Shown here in pieces: positions 34,647 to 42,484 of a stretch of DNA of 42,621 bases. The first letter of the stretch is position 1; every line of letters starts with the position of its first letter. This DNA comes from Chitinophaga pinensis (GTDB lineage Bacteria; Bacteroidota; Bacteroidia; Chitinophagales; Chitinophagaceae), in the NCBI GenBank assembly GCA_945897185.1, contig CAMDFC010000013.1, positions 1 through 42,621 of the forward strand, given 5' to 3'. The notes under the pieces were generated by a model. That model did no database searches. It was given only the letters and a program-made list of their open reading frames with translations, and had not been told where the DNA came from. The translations under genes were made by a program, and so were the position numbers.

Positions 34647-34662
34647 AATGAATTTATTCATT
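34647..34662. promoter_or_regulatory. 16-bp palindrome upstream of the cytochrome/YceI operon
   Basis: AATGAAT-TT-ATTCATT forms a perfect seven-base inverted repeat 56 bp before the first gene of the operon. It sits in the 234-bp AT-rich gap after yghZ, which otherwise holds no gene, tRNA or clear terminator. It may be an operator, but AT-rich DNA produces such palindromes by chance fairly often. Confidence 0.3.
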
Positions 34663-34718
34663 AAGCTTTTAATAACGCACAAGGTCTAAATTAATATTCT
34701 TTTATATTATTTTGCACA

Positions 34719-35414
34719 ATGAAAATCCGTCACATTTTTACCCTACTTGTAATCGTACTGATTGCTTCTTGTACACATGAAGTTATTAATTCACCAACAG
34801 ATCCAGCCTCACCTATTGATGTTGGCCGCGGTGGCATAACACCAACCACTTCGGATACGGTTTGTTTCAATTCACAGGTTTTACCACTTTATGTATCTTA
34901 TTGTGGATCCAATGGTTGCCATAGCGACATTAGCCGTGAGGAAGATGTAATTACCACTTCTTACACCCGTATCATGGAAGGTATCCGCGCCAAAAACGCA
35001 TCCAGAAGTGAATATTACACCATCATTAATGGAGAGATGCCTCCAAGAGGTAGTCCACAAATGTCTGCCGATCAGAAAAATACTATATTAAAATGGATCA
35101 ACCAGGGGGCCTTGAACACAAACTGTCTCAATTCATGCGATACGACTAAGTTCACCTTTAATGATCCAATTAAAACCTTACTTACCAATAACTGTCTTGG
35201 TTGTCATGGTACTAAACCAGGTTCGGGTAATGTTTTTTTGGGTGACTATGCAAGTGCAAAGGCCTATATAGGGGCTAACCCTACAAATTTCTTGAAAGTT
35301 ATAAATCACGATCCAACAATTGCAGCTTCTAAGCGAATGCCTCCAGCAGGCAAGATGGTAGATTGCCAAATTGGTCAGTTTACTAAATGGGTCAATAAAG
35401 GATTTCCTCAATAA
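34719..35414 (+). CDS. c-type cytochrome lipoprotein with two heme sites
   Basis: A 231-residue lipoprotein (signal MKIRHIFTLLVIVLIASC, Cys18) with two modules. The first has the unusual heme motif CGSNGCH (C-x4-CH), the second a standard CLGCH (C-x2-CH). Possible distal methionines lie in GEMPPRG and RMPPAGK. The modules resemble the planctomycete-type cytochrome c domain (PSCyt1-like) found in many Bacteroidota lipoproteins. It probably carries electrons in the periplasm or at the outer membrane. It is the first of five closely spaced genes; the next starts 5 bp after its stop. Confidence 0.82.
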   Translation: MKIRHIFTLLVIVLIASCTHEVINSPTDPASPIDVGRGGITPTTSDTVCFNSQVLPLYVSYCGSNGCHSDISREEDVITTSYTRIMEGIRAKNASRSEYYTIINGEMPPRGSPQMSADQKNTILKWINQGALNTNCLNSCDTTKFTFNDPIKTLLTNNCLGCHGTKPGSGNVFLGDYASAKAYIGANPTNFLKVINHDPTIAASKRMPPAGKMVDCQIGQFTKWVNKGFPQ

Positions 35415-35419
35415 TAATT

Positions 35420-35791
35420 ATGAAGCATATTCTACTAATTACAGCAGCCTTATTTCTGTTCGGACTAAGTTCATGCTTTTACGACAAGGCTGATTTAATT
35501 TATCCTCAACAAACAACCTGTGATACAGCAACAGTAACTTATAGCGGGACAGTTGCACCCATTCTTACATCAAATTGTAATGGTTGTCATGGTGGAACAG
35601 CAGGAGCTGGTGCGGGTATAAAATTAGATACGTATCCAGCAGTCATGACTTATGTTACAAATGGAAGATTAATCAATTCCATGTTGCATAACGGAAAGGC
35701 ATCAGCAATGCCAAAAGGAGGCTCCAAACTTGATGCTTGTACTATTAATAAACTTAATGCCTGGATAACAAAAGGCGCAACCAATAATTAA
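35420..35791 (+). CDS. single-heme c-type cytochrome lipoprotein
   Basis: A 123-residue lipoprotein. The signal ends LFGLSSC with Cys18. One heme-binding motif, CNGCH, lies in SNCNGCHGGTAG, and a candidate axial Met is in SAMPKGGSKLD. The module (TYSGTVAPILTSNCNGCH through LNAWITKGA) is a short version of the second domain of the preceding protein, suggesting duplication. It is the second gene of the operon and is likely an electron carrier or a regulatory heme protein. No enzyme partner is obvious nearby except the YceI and beta-barrel genes that follow. Confidence 0.82.
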   Translation: MKHILLITAALFLFGLSSCFYDKADLIYPQQTTCDTATVTYSGTVAPILTSNCNGCHGGTAGAGAGIKLDTYPAVMTYVTNGRLINSMLHNGKASAMPKGGSKLDACTINKLNAWITKGATNN

Positions 35792-35812
35792 AATTTTAAT
35801 CAATACTTTAGC

Positions 35813-36364
35813 ATGAAAACTTCAATGACCAAAATTACACTTATCGCTACTTTTGTATTAACTGCATTCTCTAGCAATGCCCAAAAAGTGTATGCTACAA
35901 AAACTGGACAAGTCTTTTTTAATGCAACAGGGGGACTAGAAAAAATTGCAGCGGTAAACAACCAAACTGATTCAAAATTTGTTGGAGAAAACGGACAAGT
36001 AATTTTTGCAGTCCTTGTAAAAGGCTTCAAATTTGAAAATCAATTGATGGAAGACCATTTCAATGAAAATTATATGGAGTCTACAAAAATTCCAAAAGCT
36101 GATTTCAAGGGATTCATCACCAACATCAAAGAAGTAAATCTTGCAAAAGATGGTACATATCCTGTGAACCTCGATGGTAACCTAACCGTACATGGTGTTA
36201 CCAATAAAGTGAGCACAACTGGTACAATGAAAGTTGCAGGTGGTGTTCCTGAAATGGAAGGTGCCTTCAAAATCAAATTAAAAGATTATAATGTAACTGG
36301 TCTATATATCGGAGAAAAAATTGCTCCTGAAGTAACCATCACTGTAAAATGCAAATACCAATAA
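35813..36364 (+). CDS. YceI family periplasmic protein
   Basis: A 183-residue secreted protein with signal KTSMTKITLIATFVLTAFSSNAQ. The YceI lipocalin-like barrel is seen in KTGQVFFNATGGLEKIAAVN, LMEDHFNENYMESTKIPKAD, KADFKGFI, VNLDGNLTVHGVTNKVSTTG and GLYIGEKIAPEVTITVKC. YceI proteins bind long isoprenoid chains and are linked in some bacteria to quinone handling and stress. Placed after two cytochrome lipoproteins, a role with membrane quinones is plausible but inferred. The stop TAA shares its last A with the next start (TAATG). Confidence 0.93.
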   Translation: MKTSMTKITLIATFVLTAFSSNAQKVYATKTGQVFFNATGGLEKIAAVNNQTDSKFVGENGQVIFAVLVKGFKFENQLMEDHFNENYMESTKIPKADFKGFITNIKEVNLAKDGTYPVNLDGNLTVHGVTNKVSTTGTMKVAGGVPEMEGAFKIKLKDYNVTGLYIGEKIAPEVTITVKCKYQ

Positions 36365-37269
36365 TGCGAGTTATAAATAACCTCAAGCTCATTGTACTGA
36401 TCACAACCATGACATTACCATTGGCATCCCTTGCACAAATAGACTTATTTGCGGAAAAGGAGGAGCCGGTAACAGATATTGTGACTGCCACTTTCAAATC
36501 TACCCGTGTTGTTAATGGACATTCCATTGAAAATGTGGGTGCAGGCATACTAGACTTTAAAATACGGCACCGTTTTGGTCAGGTTAGCGATGGGGCCTAT
36601 AACCTTTTTGGGTTGGATCTGGCGTCTATTCGTCTTGGACTCGACTACGGAATTACCAAAAATTGGATGGTGGGTATTGGAAGAAGTACATTCGAAAAAC
36701 AATTTGATGCCTTTACAAAAATTAGGTTACTTTCTCAAACTACTGGCGCAAAAAATTTCCCCATTTCAGTGAGTTATGCAGGTACAGCAATTTATAAGTC
36801 GGTTAAAAATACAACCACGGCCTACGTTCCATATGAAAGTGACCGTTTGTCTTATGCACATCAATTGATCATTGCCAGGAAATTTGGCGATTATTTCTCA
36901 CTCCAGTTGACCCCAACAATCTTCCATTATAATCTTGTTGAAAAACAAGATTTACCAAATGATTTCAAATCTTTGGGTATTTCATCGAGAGTTAGGCTGA
37001 CCAAGCGTTTAAATCTTACGGGGGAATATTTTTACCGATTTGATAAAATTCCGGGTTACCAGAATTCGTTATCTGTTGGATTTGATATTGAAACAGGAGG
37101 ACACGTGTTTCAGTTGCATATGACCAATTCGACTGGTATGACAGAAAGGACATTTATTAATGAAACGACCGGTGAGTGGGGTAAAGGAAATATCAGATTC
37201 GGATTTAATATCTCAAGGGTCTTCACAGTTAGAAAACCCAAAGAATTCAGAAACAAAGCAGCATTATGA
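36364..37269 (+). CDS. DUF5777-type outer-membrane beta-barrel protein
   Basis: 301 residues from the ATG at 36364; an ATG five codons upstream inside yceI is less likely. A signal peptide (LKLIVLITTMTLPLASLAQ) is followed by a barrel sequence: TATFKSTRVVNGHSIENVGA, LDFKIRHRFGQV, LFGLDLASIRLGLDYGI, NWMVGIGRS and the final IRFGFNISRVFTV. The block around FGLDLASIRLGLDYGITKNW is the mark of the DUF5777 family of Bacteroidota. No function is known. It overlaps yceI by one base and the next gene by four (ATGA), so translation of the three is probably coupled. Confidence 0.82.
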   Translation: MRVINNLKLIVLITTMTLPLASLAQIDLFAEKEEPVTDIVTATFKSTRVVNGHSIENVGAGILDFKIRHRFGQVSDGAYNLFGLDLASIRLGLDYGITKNWMVGIGRSTFEKQFDAFTKIRLLSQTTGAKNFPISVSYAGTAIYKSVKNTTTAYVPYESDRLSYAHQLIIARKFGDYFSLQLTPTIFHYNLVEKQDLPNDFKSLGISSRVRLTKRLNLTGEYFYRFDKIPGYQNSLSVGFDIETGGHVFQLHMTNSTGMTERTFINETTGEWGKGNIRFGFNISRVFTVRKPKEFRNKAAL

Positions 37270-37679
37270 AGAAAATAATTCTATCTATACTTGTACTAGC
37301 ACTAGTTGGCGCAGCAGGTACTTATTACTATGCATTTGTATATTCCAAGAACAGAAAATTTGATATGGTTAATGCAGAAGCAATGACAATTGAAGCAAAT
37401 GCTTTGGTTAAAGCGTTTCAGGAAAATGAAACCGAAGCAAATAAAACTTATTTAGATAAGGTATTGTTGATTAGTGGTTCTGTATCTGCTACAGATCAAA
37501 CACAGACTGGAGATAGAACACTTACCTTATCTTCTGATGATCCTTTTGCAGGTGTTATGGTTACGCTTGATTCAACCGAGGCAGCAGCTATAAACATGAA
37601 CGACAAAGTTACTGTGAAAGGTTTTTGTAAAGGCTTTTTGAGTGATGTTGTTATAACGGGTGCAATAATTGTGAAGTAA
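37266..37679 (+). CDS. membrane-anchored OB-fold (tRNA_anti-like) protein
   Basis: A 137-residue protein with an N-terminal membrane anchor (KKIILSILVLALVGAAGTYYYAFVY) and an exported OB-fold domain. The pattern ALVKAFQENETEANKTYLDK, VLLISGSVSATD, VMVTLDSTEAAAINMNDKVTVKG matches the tRNA_anti-like OB-fold family, which despite its name is not known to bind tRNA. The ATG lies within the stop of the DUF5777 gene. It is the last gene of the operon and is followed by a clear terminator. Its role is unknown; it may help to assemble or anchor the other exported parts. Confidence 0.78.
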   Translation: MKKIILSILVLALVGAAGTYYYAFVYSKNRKFDMVNAEAMTIEANALVKAFQENETEANKTYLDKVLLISGSVSATDQTQTGDRTLTLSSDDPFAGVMVTLDSTEAAAINMNDKVTVKGFCKGFLSDVVITGAIIVK

Positions 37680-37703
37680 TTTAATTTCATTCTTATAAAA
37701 AAA

Positions 37704-37736
37704 GACCCTTGTATTAATTATGCAAGGGTCGTTTTT
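37704..37736 (+). terminator. Rho-independent terminator of the cytochrome/YceI operon
   Basis: An eight-base-pair perfect stem, GACCCTTG / CAAGGGTC, with an 11-base loop is followed by GTTTTTATTTT; a run of seven A residues precedes it. It starts 25 bp after the OB-fold gene stop and is the clearest intrinsic terminator in the window. Confidence 0.85.
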
Positions 37737-37768
37737 ATTTTCTTTCTAACCAAGATGGGTGTTTTGAA

Positions 37769-37776
37769 TATCTTTG
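37769..37776 (+). promoter_or_regulatory. candidate -7 element for the Gfo/Idh/MocA gene
   Basis: TATCTTTG matches the TAnnTTTG consensus exactly and lies 22 bp before the ATG at 37799, just after the preceding terminator. TTTC at 37743-37746 is a weak -33 candidate at 22 bp spacing. Confidence 0.45.
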
Positions 37777-37798
37777 GGTAGATTAGCAATTGTAAAAA

Positions 37799-38878
37799 AT
37801 GCGTATGAATTTCCCAATTAGAATTTTAGTCGTAGGCTGTGGTAACATGGGTGCATCTCATGCAAAAGCCTACCATGCAATGCCTGAGTTTCAAATTTGT
37901 GGTTTGGTTTCTACTGGAGCCAGTAAGCATAAATTAAATGCAGATTTGGGTGGGGTTTACCAGCTATTTGATAGCTATGCACAGGCATTGGAAGAAACCA
38001 AGCCGGACGCAGTTTGTATTTCTACCTATCCAGATACACATGAAGAATATGCTGTAATGGCATTTGAAAAGGGTTGTCATGTATTTATGGAAAAACCTAT
38101 TGCAGACTCAGTTGCTGGTGCCGAACATGTTGCAGTATCAGCCAGAACTGCAGGGAAAAAGCTTGTGGTAGGGTATATTTTAAGACATCATCCATCTTGG
38201 ATCAAGTTTATTGAAATAGCCCAGCAATTGGGTAAGCCCTTGGTGATGCGTATGAACCTCAACCAACAAAGCCATGGTTACATGTGGGATGTTCACCGTA
38301 ACCTGATGAAAAGTTTGAGTCCCATTGTTGATTGTGGCGTTCATTATATTGATGTAATGTGTCAAATGTCGAGGTCAAAGCCTTTATCTGTAACTGCCAT
38401 TGGCGCAAGGCTTACGAATGATATTCCTGAGGGGAACTATAACTATGGTCAACTACAAATCAGATTTGAAGATGGTTCTGTGGGTTGGTACGAAGCAGGT
38501 TGGGGACCAATGATGAGCGAGACGGCTTTTTTTGTGAAAGATGTAATTGGACCTAAAGGATGTATTTCAATAGTTGCAAAAGATGCCGGAGGCAAAGGGA
38601 AGTCAGATTCTATAGAAGCACATACCAAAACTGAATCGCTGCGTTGGCATCATGCTGACATCGACAGTAATAATGAATTCACCAATCAAGATGAGTGGAT
38701 TGATTTAACCGATGAGCCAGATCATCAAGAATTGTGTAACAGAGAGCAATCTTATTTTTTAAAAGCCATTGTAGAGGATATCGACCTGACTGACCATATG
38801 GATGATGCAGTAAATAGTCTCAAAATTGCATTTGCCTGCGACGAAAGTGTTAGGACTGGCGCAGCTGTAAGTCTCTAG
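37799..38878 (+). CDS. Gfo/Idh/MocA family NAD(P)-dependent oxidoreductase
   Basis: A 359-residue protein. The N-terminal Rossmann motif is ILVVGCGNMGASHAKAYH, followed by CISTYPDTHEEYAVMAFEKG and the conserved VFMEKPIADSVAG, whose Lys is the family catalytic or binding residue. The C-terminal alpha/beta domain has VGYILRHHPSWIKF and SPIVDCGVHYIDVMC, with Asp and His in the usual D-x3-H arrangement. Such enzymes oxidise or reduce sugars, inositols or related compounds; the substrate is not readable. An alternative start is the ATG two codons in. It stands alone between the terminator and the convergent hypothetical gene. Confidence 0.92.
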   Translation: MRMNFPIRILVVGCGNMGASHAKAYHAMPEFQICGLVSTGASKHKLNADLGGVYQLFDSYAQALEETKPDAVCISTYPDTHEEYAVMAFEKGCHVFMEKPIADSVAGAEHVAVSARTAGKKLVVGYILRHHPSWIKFIEIAQQLGKPLVMRMNLNQQSHGYMWDVHRNLMKSLSPIVDCGVHYIDVMCQMSRSKPLSVTAIGARLTNDIPEGNYNYGQLQIRFEDGSVGWYEAGWGPMMSETAFFVKDVIGPKGCISIVAKDAGGKGKSDSIEAHTKTESLRWHHADIDSNNEFTNQDEWIDLTDEPDHQELCNREQSYFLKAIVEDIDLTDHMDDAVNSLKIAFACDESVRTGAAVSL

Positions 38879-38894
38879 TAAGGGTGATTGGTAA

Positions 38895-39455
38895 TTATTT
38901 TTTCCATCCCCATGGAGAAGGTGGTAAATCGACTGGCTTTGTAAGATCAAATTTTACAGTAAACAATCGGTCTGTGCCAATTCTTCTTAGGTTGTATGTG
39001 AATGAATTTTCATCGACAGTAATCCACCAAACATTTCCAAAAGCCGCTGGGATTATTTTTACCGTTTCTTCATCAGCTGGAAATATTTGCATGTTGGCTG
39101 AACCTGAATTTATTTGAGTGCCACCATATTGTGTTACCTTATCTTCAGATCCATCTTCGTGTCTGTGGTCGTGTTTCAATGTAATTGTATTCGCTCCATT
39201 TGTAAGTACCCAGGTTCTAGATCTGTTTTCTCCAACATGAAAAGAAATTTTGATTTCACCTTGCTTGCATGATATAATATGCATAACCAGTTGCTTCCCT
39301 TTAAAATCATCGGTAGTACCTTCGGTAATAACTCCTTCATAAGCTTTGCCGCAATGCTTTTCAAGTGCCGACCAAAACTTTGATACATTATTTTGTTCTT
39401 GTGCAATTAAATTACTTCCGATTAAAAGAAGCAAGAACAGGAGTAGTTTTTTCAC
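38895..39455 (-). CDS. conserved secreted protein of unknown function
   Basis: 186 residues from the GTG at 39455, which gives a clean signal peptide (VKKLLLFLLLLIGSNLIAQ); a TTG at 39485 would overlap the nitroreductase stop and add ten residues. The mature part contains KFWSALEKHCGKAYEG, GENRSRTWVLTNG, LKHDHRHEDGSEDKVTQYGG, a His/Asp-rich stretch that might bind metal, and FTYNLRRIGTDRLFTVKFDL. I recall similar unnamed proteins across Bacteroidota but know no function. It is the last gene of the minus-strand riboflavin run, convergent with the Gfo/Idh/MocA gene. Confidence 0.75.
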   Translation of the reverse strand: MKKLLLFLLLLIGSNLIAQEQNNVSKFWSALEKHCGKAYEGVITEGTTDDFKGKQLVMHIISCKQGEIKISFHVGENRSRTWVLTNGANTITLKHDHRHEDGSEDKVTQYGGTQINSGSANMQIFPADEETVKIIPAAFGNVWWITVDENSFTYNLRRIGTDRLFTVKFDLTKPVDLPPSPWGWKK

Positions 39456-39481
39456 TATGTAGTATTGAACTGTTTGAAAAA

Positions 39482-40207
39482 TCAATGAATGATCACAGTG
39501 TCGTTATAGGGTAGTCGCTTTCGTTCACCATGAATTCCCTCTGGAGTTCCTTTGCCTACTGCTACAATCATATTTAATTCAGCTCCCTTTGGTAGTCCCA
39601 ATGCTTTTCGTGCAAGAATAGGATCAAAGCCTTCCATTGGGCAAGTATCATATCCTTGTGCGCCAATAGCCAGCATAAAGTTTTGTGCAGCCAAAGCACA
39701 AGATTTTTGTACAATCACATTTTGATCTCGGTTACCATTGATTCGCATAAAAGGATTGCTAAAACCTTTTATAAAACAGATCACTCTTCTAATTAAAGTT
39801 GAAAAACCAAACCAATCTCTTCGATAGACCAAAGGCATTAAAATTCCATAATAATCTATTCCTCTCTTCTCTCGTTTAGTGGGTTCTCTATCACCTATCG
39901 CTTCTTTAACCAAGTTCAGGTTCCAATCTGCATGTGATTTCCAAAGGTCCCTTCTTCCAACAAATGCGATTAAATGTTTGGCAGTTTTTGCAGCTGATTG
40001 ATTTAAGCAGATGGGATGGAACTTTTCTTGAACTGATTTGTCCTTGATCCAATGAAACTCCCACAACTGCATGTTGCTGCTGTTTGGAGCAAGTATGGCA
40101 AGTTCAATTGCTTTTTTAATTATTTCATCAGGCACTTCAATTTCTGTATCAAATTTTCTGTTTGATCTTCTGTTGTTGACGATATTTTCAAAAGCGGTAA
40201 TACTCAC
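39482..40207 (-). CDS. nitroreductase family FMN-dependent protein
   Basis: 241 residues from the GTG at 40207, which puts the FMN-binding RRSNRKF motif at the usual distance; a TTG at 40216 directly after the ribH stop is an alternative. Family features are NNRRSNRKF, ILAPNSSNMQLWEF, SCALAAQNFMLAIGAQGYDT, the CPMEGFDP substrate-loop region and ELNMIVAVGKGTPEG. Such enzymes use FMN and NAD(P)H to reduce nitro compounds, quinones or enones. It begins 9 bp after ribH, so an FMN enzyme is made together with its cofactor genes. It lacks features that would show it to be BluB. Confidence 0.88.
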   Translation of the reverse strand: MSITAFENIVNNRRSNRKFDTEIEVPDEIIKKAIELAILAPNSSNMQLWEFHWIKDKSVQEKFHPICLNQSAAKTAKHLIAFVGRRDLWKSHADWNLNLVKEAIGDREPTKREKRGIDYYGILMPLVYRRDWFGFSTLIRRVICFIKGFSNPFMRINGNRDQNVIVQKSCALAAQNFMLAIGAQGYDTCPMEGFDPILARKALGLPKGAELNMIVAVGKGTPEGIHGERKRLPYNDTVIIH

Positions 40208-40216
40208 GTTATTCAA

Positions 40217-40636
40217 TTATATCGAATAGTTTCTAAATGCATTGACCATAAAGATTGCTGTGTCAGCAAATTCTTTTCCTTTATTCATTCTATCATGTGC
40301 AGCCCTTTCCATGGCCAGTTCTTCATTTTGTGTTGTTAAAATACCAAAGATGATTGGAATGGGTGATTGTGCAGAAATCTGACTAATGCCTTGAGTTACA
40401 TATTGGCATACATATTCATAGTGGTCGGTATCTCCTTTGATGATTGCACCAATCACAACAATTGAATCAATTTGATTTTTATCTATCAGGAACTTGCTGT
40501 ATGCGACTGTTTCAATGGCACCCGGACAAGTAAAGGTTTTAAATGGAATACCCAACGTTCTCAATTGGTTTTCACATCCGCTTAGTAATAAGTCGGTTAT
40601 TTCTGTATTGAAATCAGATTTTACAATTGCAATCAT
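40217..40636 (-). CDS. ribH: 6,7-dimethyl-8-ribityllumazine synthase
   Basis: A 139-residue protein, a little shorter than usual because the N-terminal arm is trimmed (MIAIVKSDFNTEITDLLL). Lumazine synthase motifs are FTCPGAIETVAYSKFL, VVIGAIIKGDTDHYEYVC and PIIFGILTTQNEELAMERA. It condenses the ribBA-derived dihydroxybutanone phosphate with the pyrimidine intermediate, making the substrate of riboflavin synthase. Its ATG overlaps the ribBA stop (ATGA), indicating translational coupling. Confidence 0.95.
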   Translation of the reverse strand: MIAIVKSDFNTEITDLLLSGCENQLRTLGIPFKTFTCPGAIETVAYSKFLIDKNQIDSIVVIGAIIKGDTDHYEYVCQYVTQGISQISAQSPIPIIFGILTTQNEELAMERAAHDRMNKGKEFADTAIFMVNAFRNYSI

Positions 40637-41865
40637 TTTACTAGTTTAATGGAGTGTTTTGCAAAATATTTTTTAGTCTCTAAATAGTGTGTGTTGTGCT
40701 CGTTAAGGGTACTCGCTATGGTGTATTTCTTTAAAGGAATTCCAGCTTGATTAACAGCATCTATTTTTAATGGGTTGTTGGTAATCAAATCTCCATTTGT
40801 GATTTTATAGAATCTTAAAATCTCAATGGCATCTTGATAATTTCTTGCATCAGCCTGAAAACCAAGTTGTTCATTGGCTTCATAAGTATTTACCCCCTTC
40901 TTTTGGAGTTCATAAGTGGCAATCTTATTGCCAATGCCAATTCCTCTTCCTTCGTGTCCTTTTAAATGTATCAAGTAACCATGACCTCTTTCTGCAATAG
41001 CTGCTAATGCATCAGTAAGTTGTTTGCCACAATCGCATTTGAGGCTGTGGAATACGTCACCCGTTATACATTCACTATGAATTCTAATCAGCGGATCTAC
41101 TGATGAATTTTTTTGAGTAGACAATACCGAATGTTCCATTCCTGTGAGTGTATTTTTAAACACTTCTATTGTAAATTCTCCGAATTCAGTCGGCAAGGTA
41201 GAACTGGAATACAATGAACAGTTAGGCAGAAAATGATTTGATTCAAAGTGAGTTTCAGTCGATCGAATATATTCAAGCAGTTGATTAATGCTGATGATTT
41301 TCAGTTGGTGTTGTTGAGCGAAATTGGCAAGACCATTTCTCCTCATCATCGTTCCGTCTTCTTCCATGATTTCACAAATAATTGCAGCAGGTGGTAGATC
41401 GCATAATTTACATAAATCTACAGCTGCTTCAGTATGTCCTTTTCTTTCTAAGAGACCACCTTTCTTTGATAAGACTGGGAAAAGATGCCCCGGTTTTATA
41501 AAATCTGATGAAGTAGAATTTGGATTTGCAACGAGTTGTGCAGTAATTGATCGGTCAAATGCAGAAATTCCTGTAGAAGTGCCATACTCGTTTACGGCAT
41601 CAACTGCATCTAGAAATGCTGTATGGTGTGGATCTTTCTTATTACTTCTTTGTTTTTGTAAATCAAGTCGTATTGCAGTATTGTAGTCGATCGCTATGCA
41701 AACCAACCCTTTTCCGTAGGTCGCACAAAAATTCAGTTGATCGGGGGTACAAGAGGAAGCAGGAATGACAATATCGCCTTCATTTTCTCTATCCTCATCA
41801 TCTACCACAATAATTGCCTTGCCATTTTTAAAAGCAATTAAGGCATCGGAAACACTATTGAACAT
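40633..41865 (-). CDS. ribBA: bifunctional DHBP synthase/GTP cyclohydrolase II
   Basis: A 410-residue fusion. Residues of about 5-203 are 3,4-dihydroxy-2-butanone 4-phosphate synthase (VVDDEDRENEGDI, TGISAFDRSIT, PGHLFPVLSKKGGLLERKGH, EAAVDL). Residues of about 225-405 are GTP cyclohydrolase II, with zinc ligands Cys266, Cys277 and Cys279 in CITGDVFHSLKCDCG, then GHEGRGIGIGNK and EANEQLGFQADARNY. It supplies both entry substrates of riboflavin synthesis. It overlaps ribE by 11 bp upstream and ribH by 4 bp downstream, so ribE-ribBA-ribH form one operon. Confidence 0.96.
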   Translation of the reverse strand: MFNSVSDALIAFKNGKAIIVVDDEDRENEGDIVIPASSCTPDQLNFCATYGKGLVCIAIDYNTAIRLDLQKQRSNKKDPHHTAFLDAVDAVNEYGTSTGISAFDRSITAQLVANPNSTSSDFIKPGHLFPVLSKKGGLLERKGHTEAAVDLCKLCDLPPAAIICEIMEEDGTMMRRNGLANFAQQHQLKIISINQLLEYIRSTETHFESNHFLPNCSLYSSSTLPTEFGEFTIEVFKNTLTGMEHSVLSTQKNSSVDPLIRIHSECITGDVFHSLKCDCGKQLTDALAAIAERGHGYLIHLKGHEGRGIGIGNKIATYELQKKGVNTYEANEQLGFQADARNYQDAIEILRFYKITNGDLITNNPLKIDAVNQAGIPLKKYTIASTLNEHNTHYLETKKYFAKHSIKLVK

Positions 41866-42451
41866 GGTTGCTTATTAAAAGTTTTTCTGTGTATTTAGCC
41901 AGGATGTCGAACTCAAGATTCACCCAATCACCCGCCTTCAATTGGATGAAATTGGTTTTTTCTAAGGTTACAGGAATGATGCACAATTCAATATGGTCTT
42001 CGTCTACTTTATTAATAGTTAAACTGGTTCCATTCACTGCAATCGACCCTTTATAAACAACGTATTTTTCAAAAGGTTGGGGGATGTTTATTTTAATGGT
42101 CCAGGCTTGGCTGTCAGGGTCAATTGATTTGACCGTGCTTACTGTATCAACATGGCCCAAAACATAATGTCCGCCTAAATGCTGACCAGCTTTGAGGGGT
42201 AATTCAAAATTCACCTCAAATCCTGAACAGTAATGCTGGATTCTGGTTTTTGACAGCGTTTCATTGGAGGCGTAAAAACCTATTGTTTCCTCATTGAGCT
42301 CATTGGCAGTTAAGCAGGTACCATCAATTGCAATGCTATCTCCAATTGCAACGGCTGCCAATAAGGAGTGCCTAAATATTTTTAGCGCTGCACCATCTTG
42401 GTTTTTTTCAAAAAAAGCGATTTTAGTTTTCTCTACAAGTCCTGTAAACAT
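41855..42451 (-). CDS. ribE: riboflavin synthase alpha subunit
   Basis: A 198-residue protein made of two lumazine-binding barrel repeats. Repeat one starts MFTGLVEKTKIAF and contains GDSIAIDGTCLTANEL; repeat two contains LGGHYVLGHVDTVSTV and KGSIAVNGTSLTINKV. It dismutates two dimethylribityllumazine molecules to riboflavin and the pyrimidine precursor. It is the first gene of the minus-strand riboflavin operon and is divergent from ribD with 42 bp between the start codons. No FMN riboswitch fits in so short a leader. Confidence 0.95.
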   Translation of the reverse strand: MFTGLVEKTKIAFFEKNQDGAALKIFRHSLLAAVAIGDSIAIDGTCLTANELNEETIGFYASNETLSKTRIQHYCSGFEVNFELPLKAGQHLGGHYVLGHVDTVSTVKSIDPDSQAWTIKINIPQPFEKYVVYKGSIAVNGTSLTINKVDEDHIELCIIPVTLEKTNFIQLKAGDWVNLEFDILAKYTEKLLISNHVQ

Positions 42452-42463
42452 CCTTAATGTCTT

Positions 42464-42471
42464 TAACTTTG
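42464..42471 (+). promoter_or_regulatory. candidate -7 element for ribD
   Basis: TAACTTTG, a full match to TAnnTTTG, lies 22 bp upstream of the ribD start. CCTG at 42441-42444, 19 bp upstream, is only a poor -33 match. It overlaps the leader of the divergent ribE promoter. Confidence 0.4.
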
Positions 42472-42476
42472 GACTG

Positions 42477-42484
42477 CAAAGCTA
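42477..42484 (-). promoter_or_regulatory. candidate -7 element for the ribE-ribBA-ribH operon
   Basis: On the minus strand this reads TAGCTTTG, again a full TAnnTTTG match, 25 bp upstream of the ribE start. Together with the plus-strand element at 42464 it suggests two face-to-face promoters packed into 42 bp. No good -33 element is seen. Confidence 0.4.
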
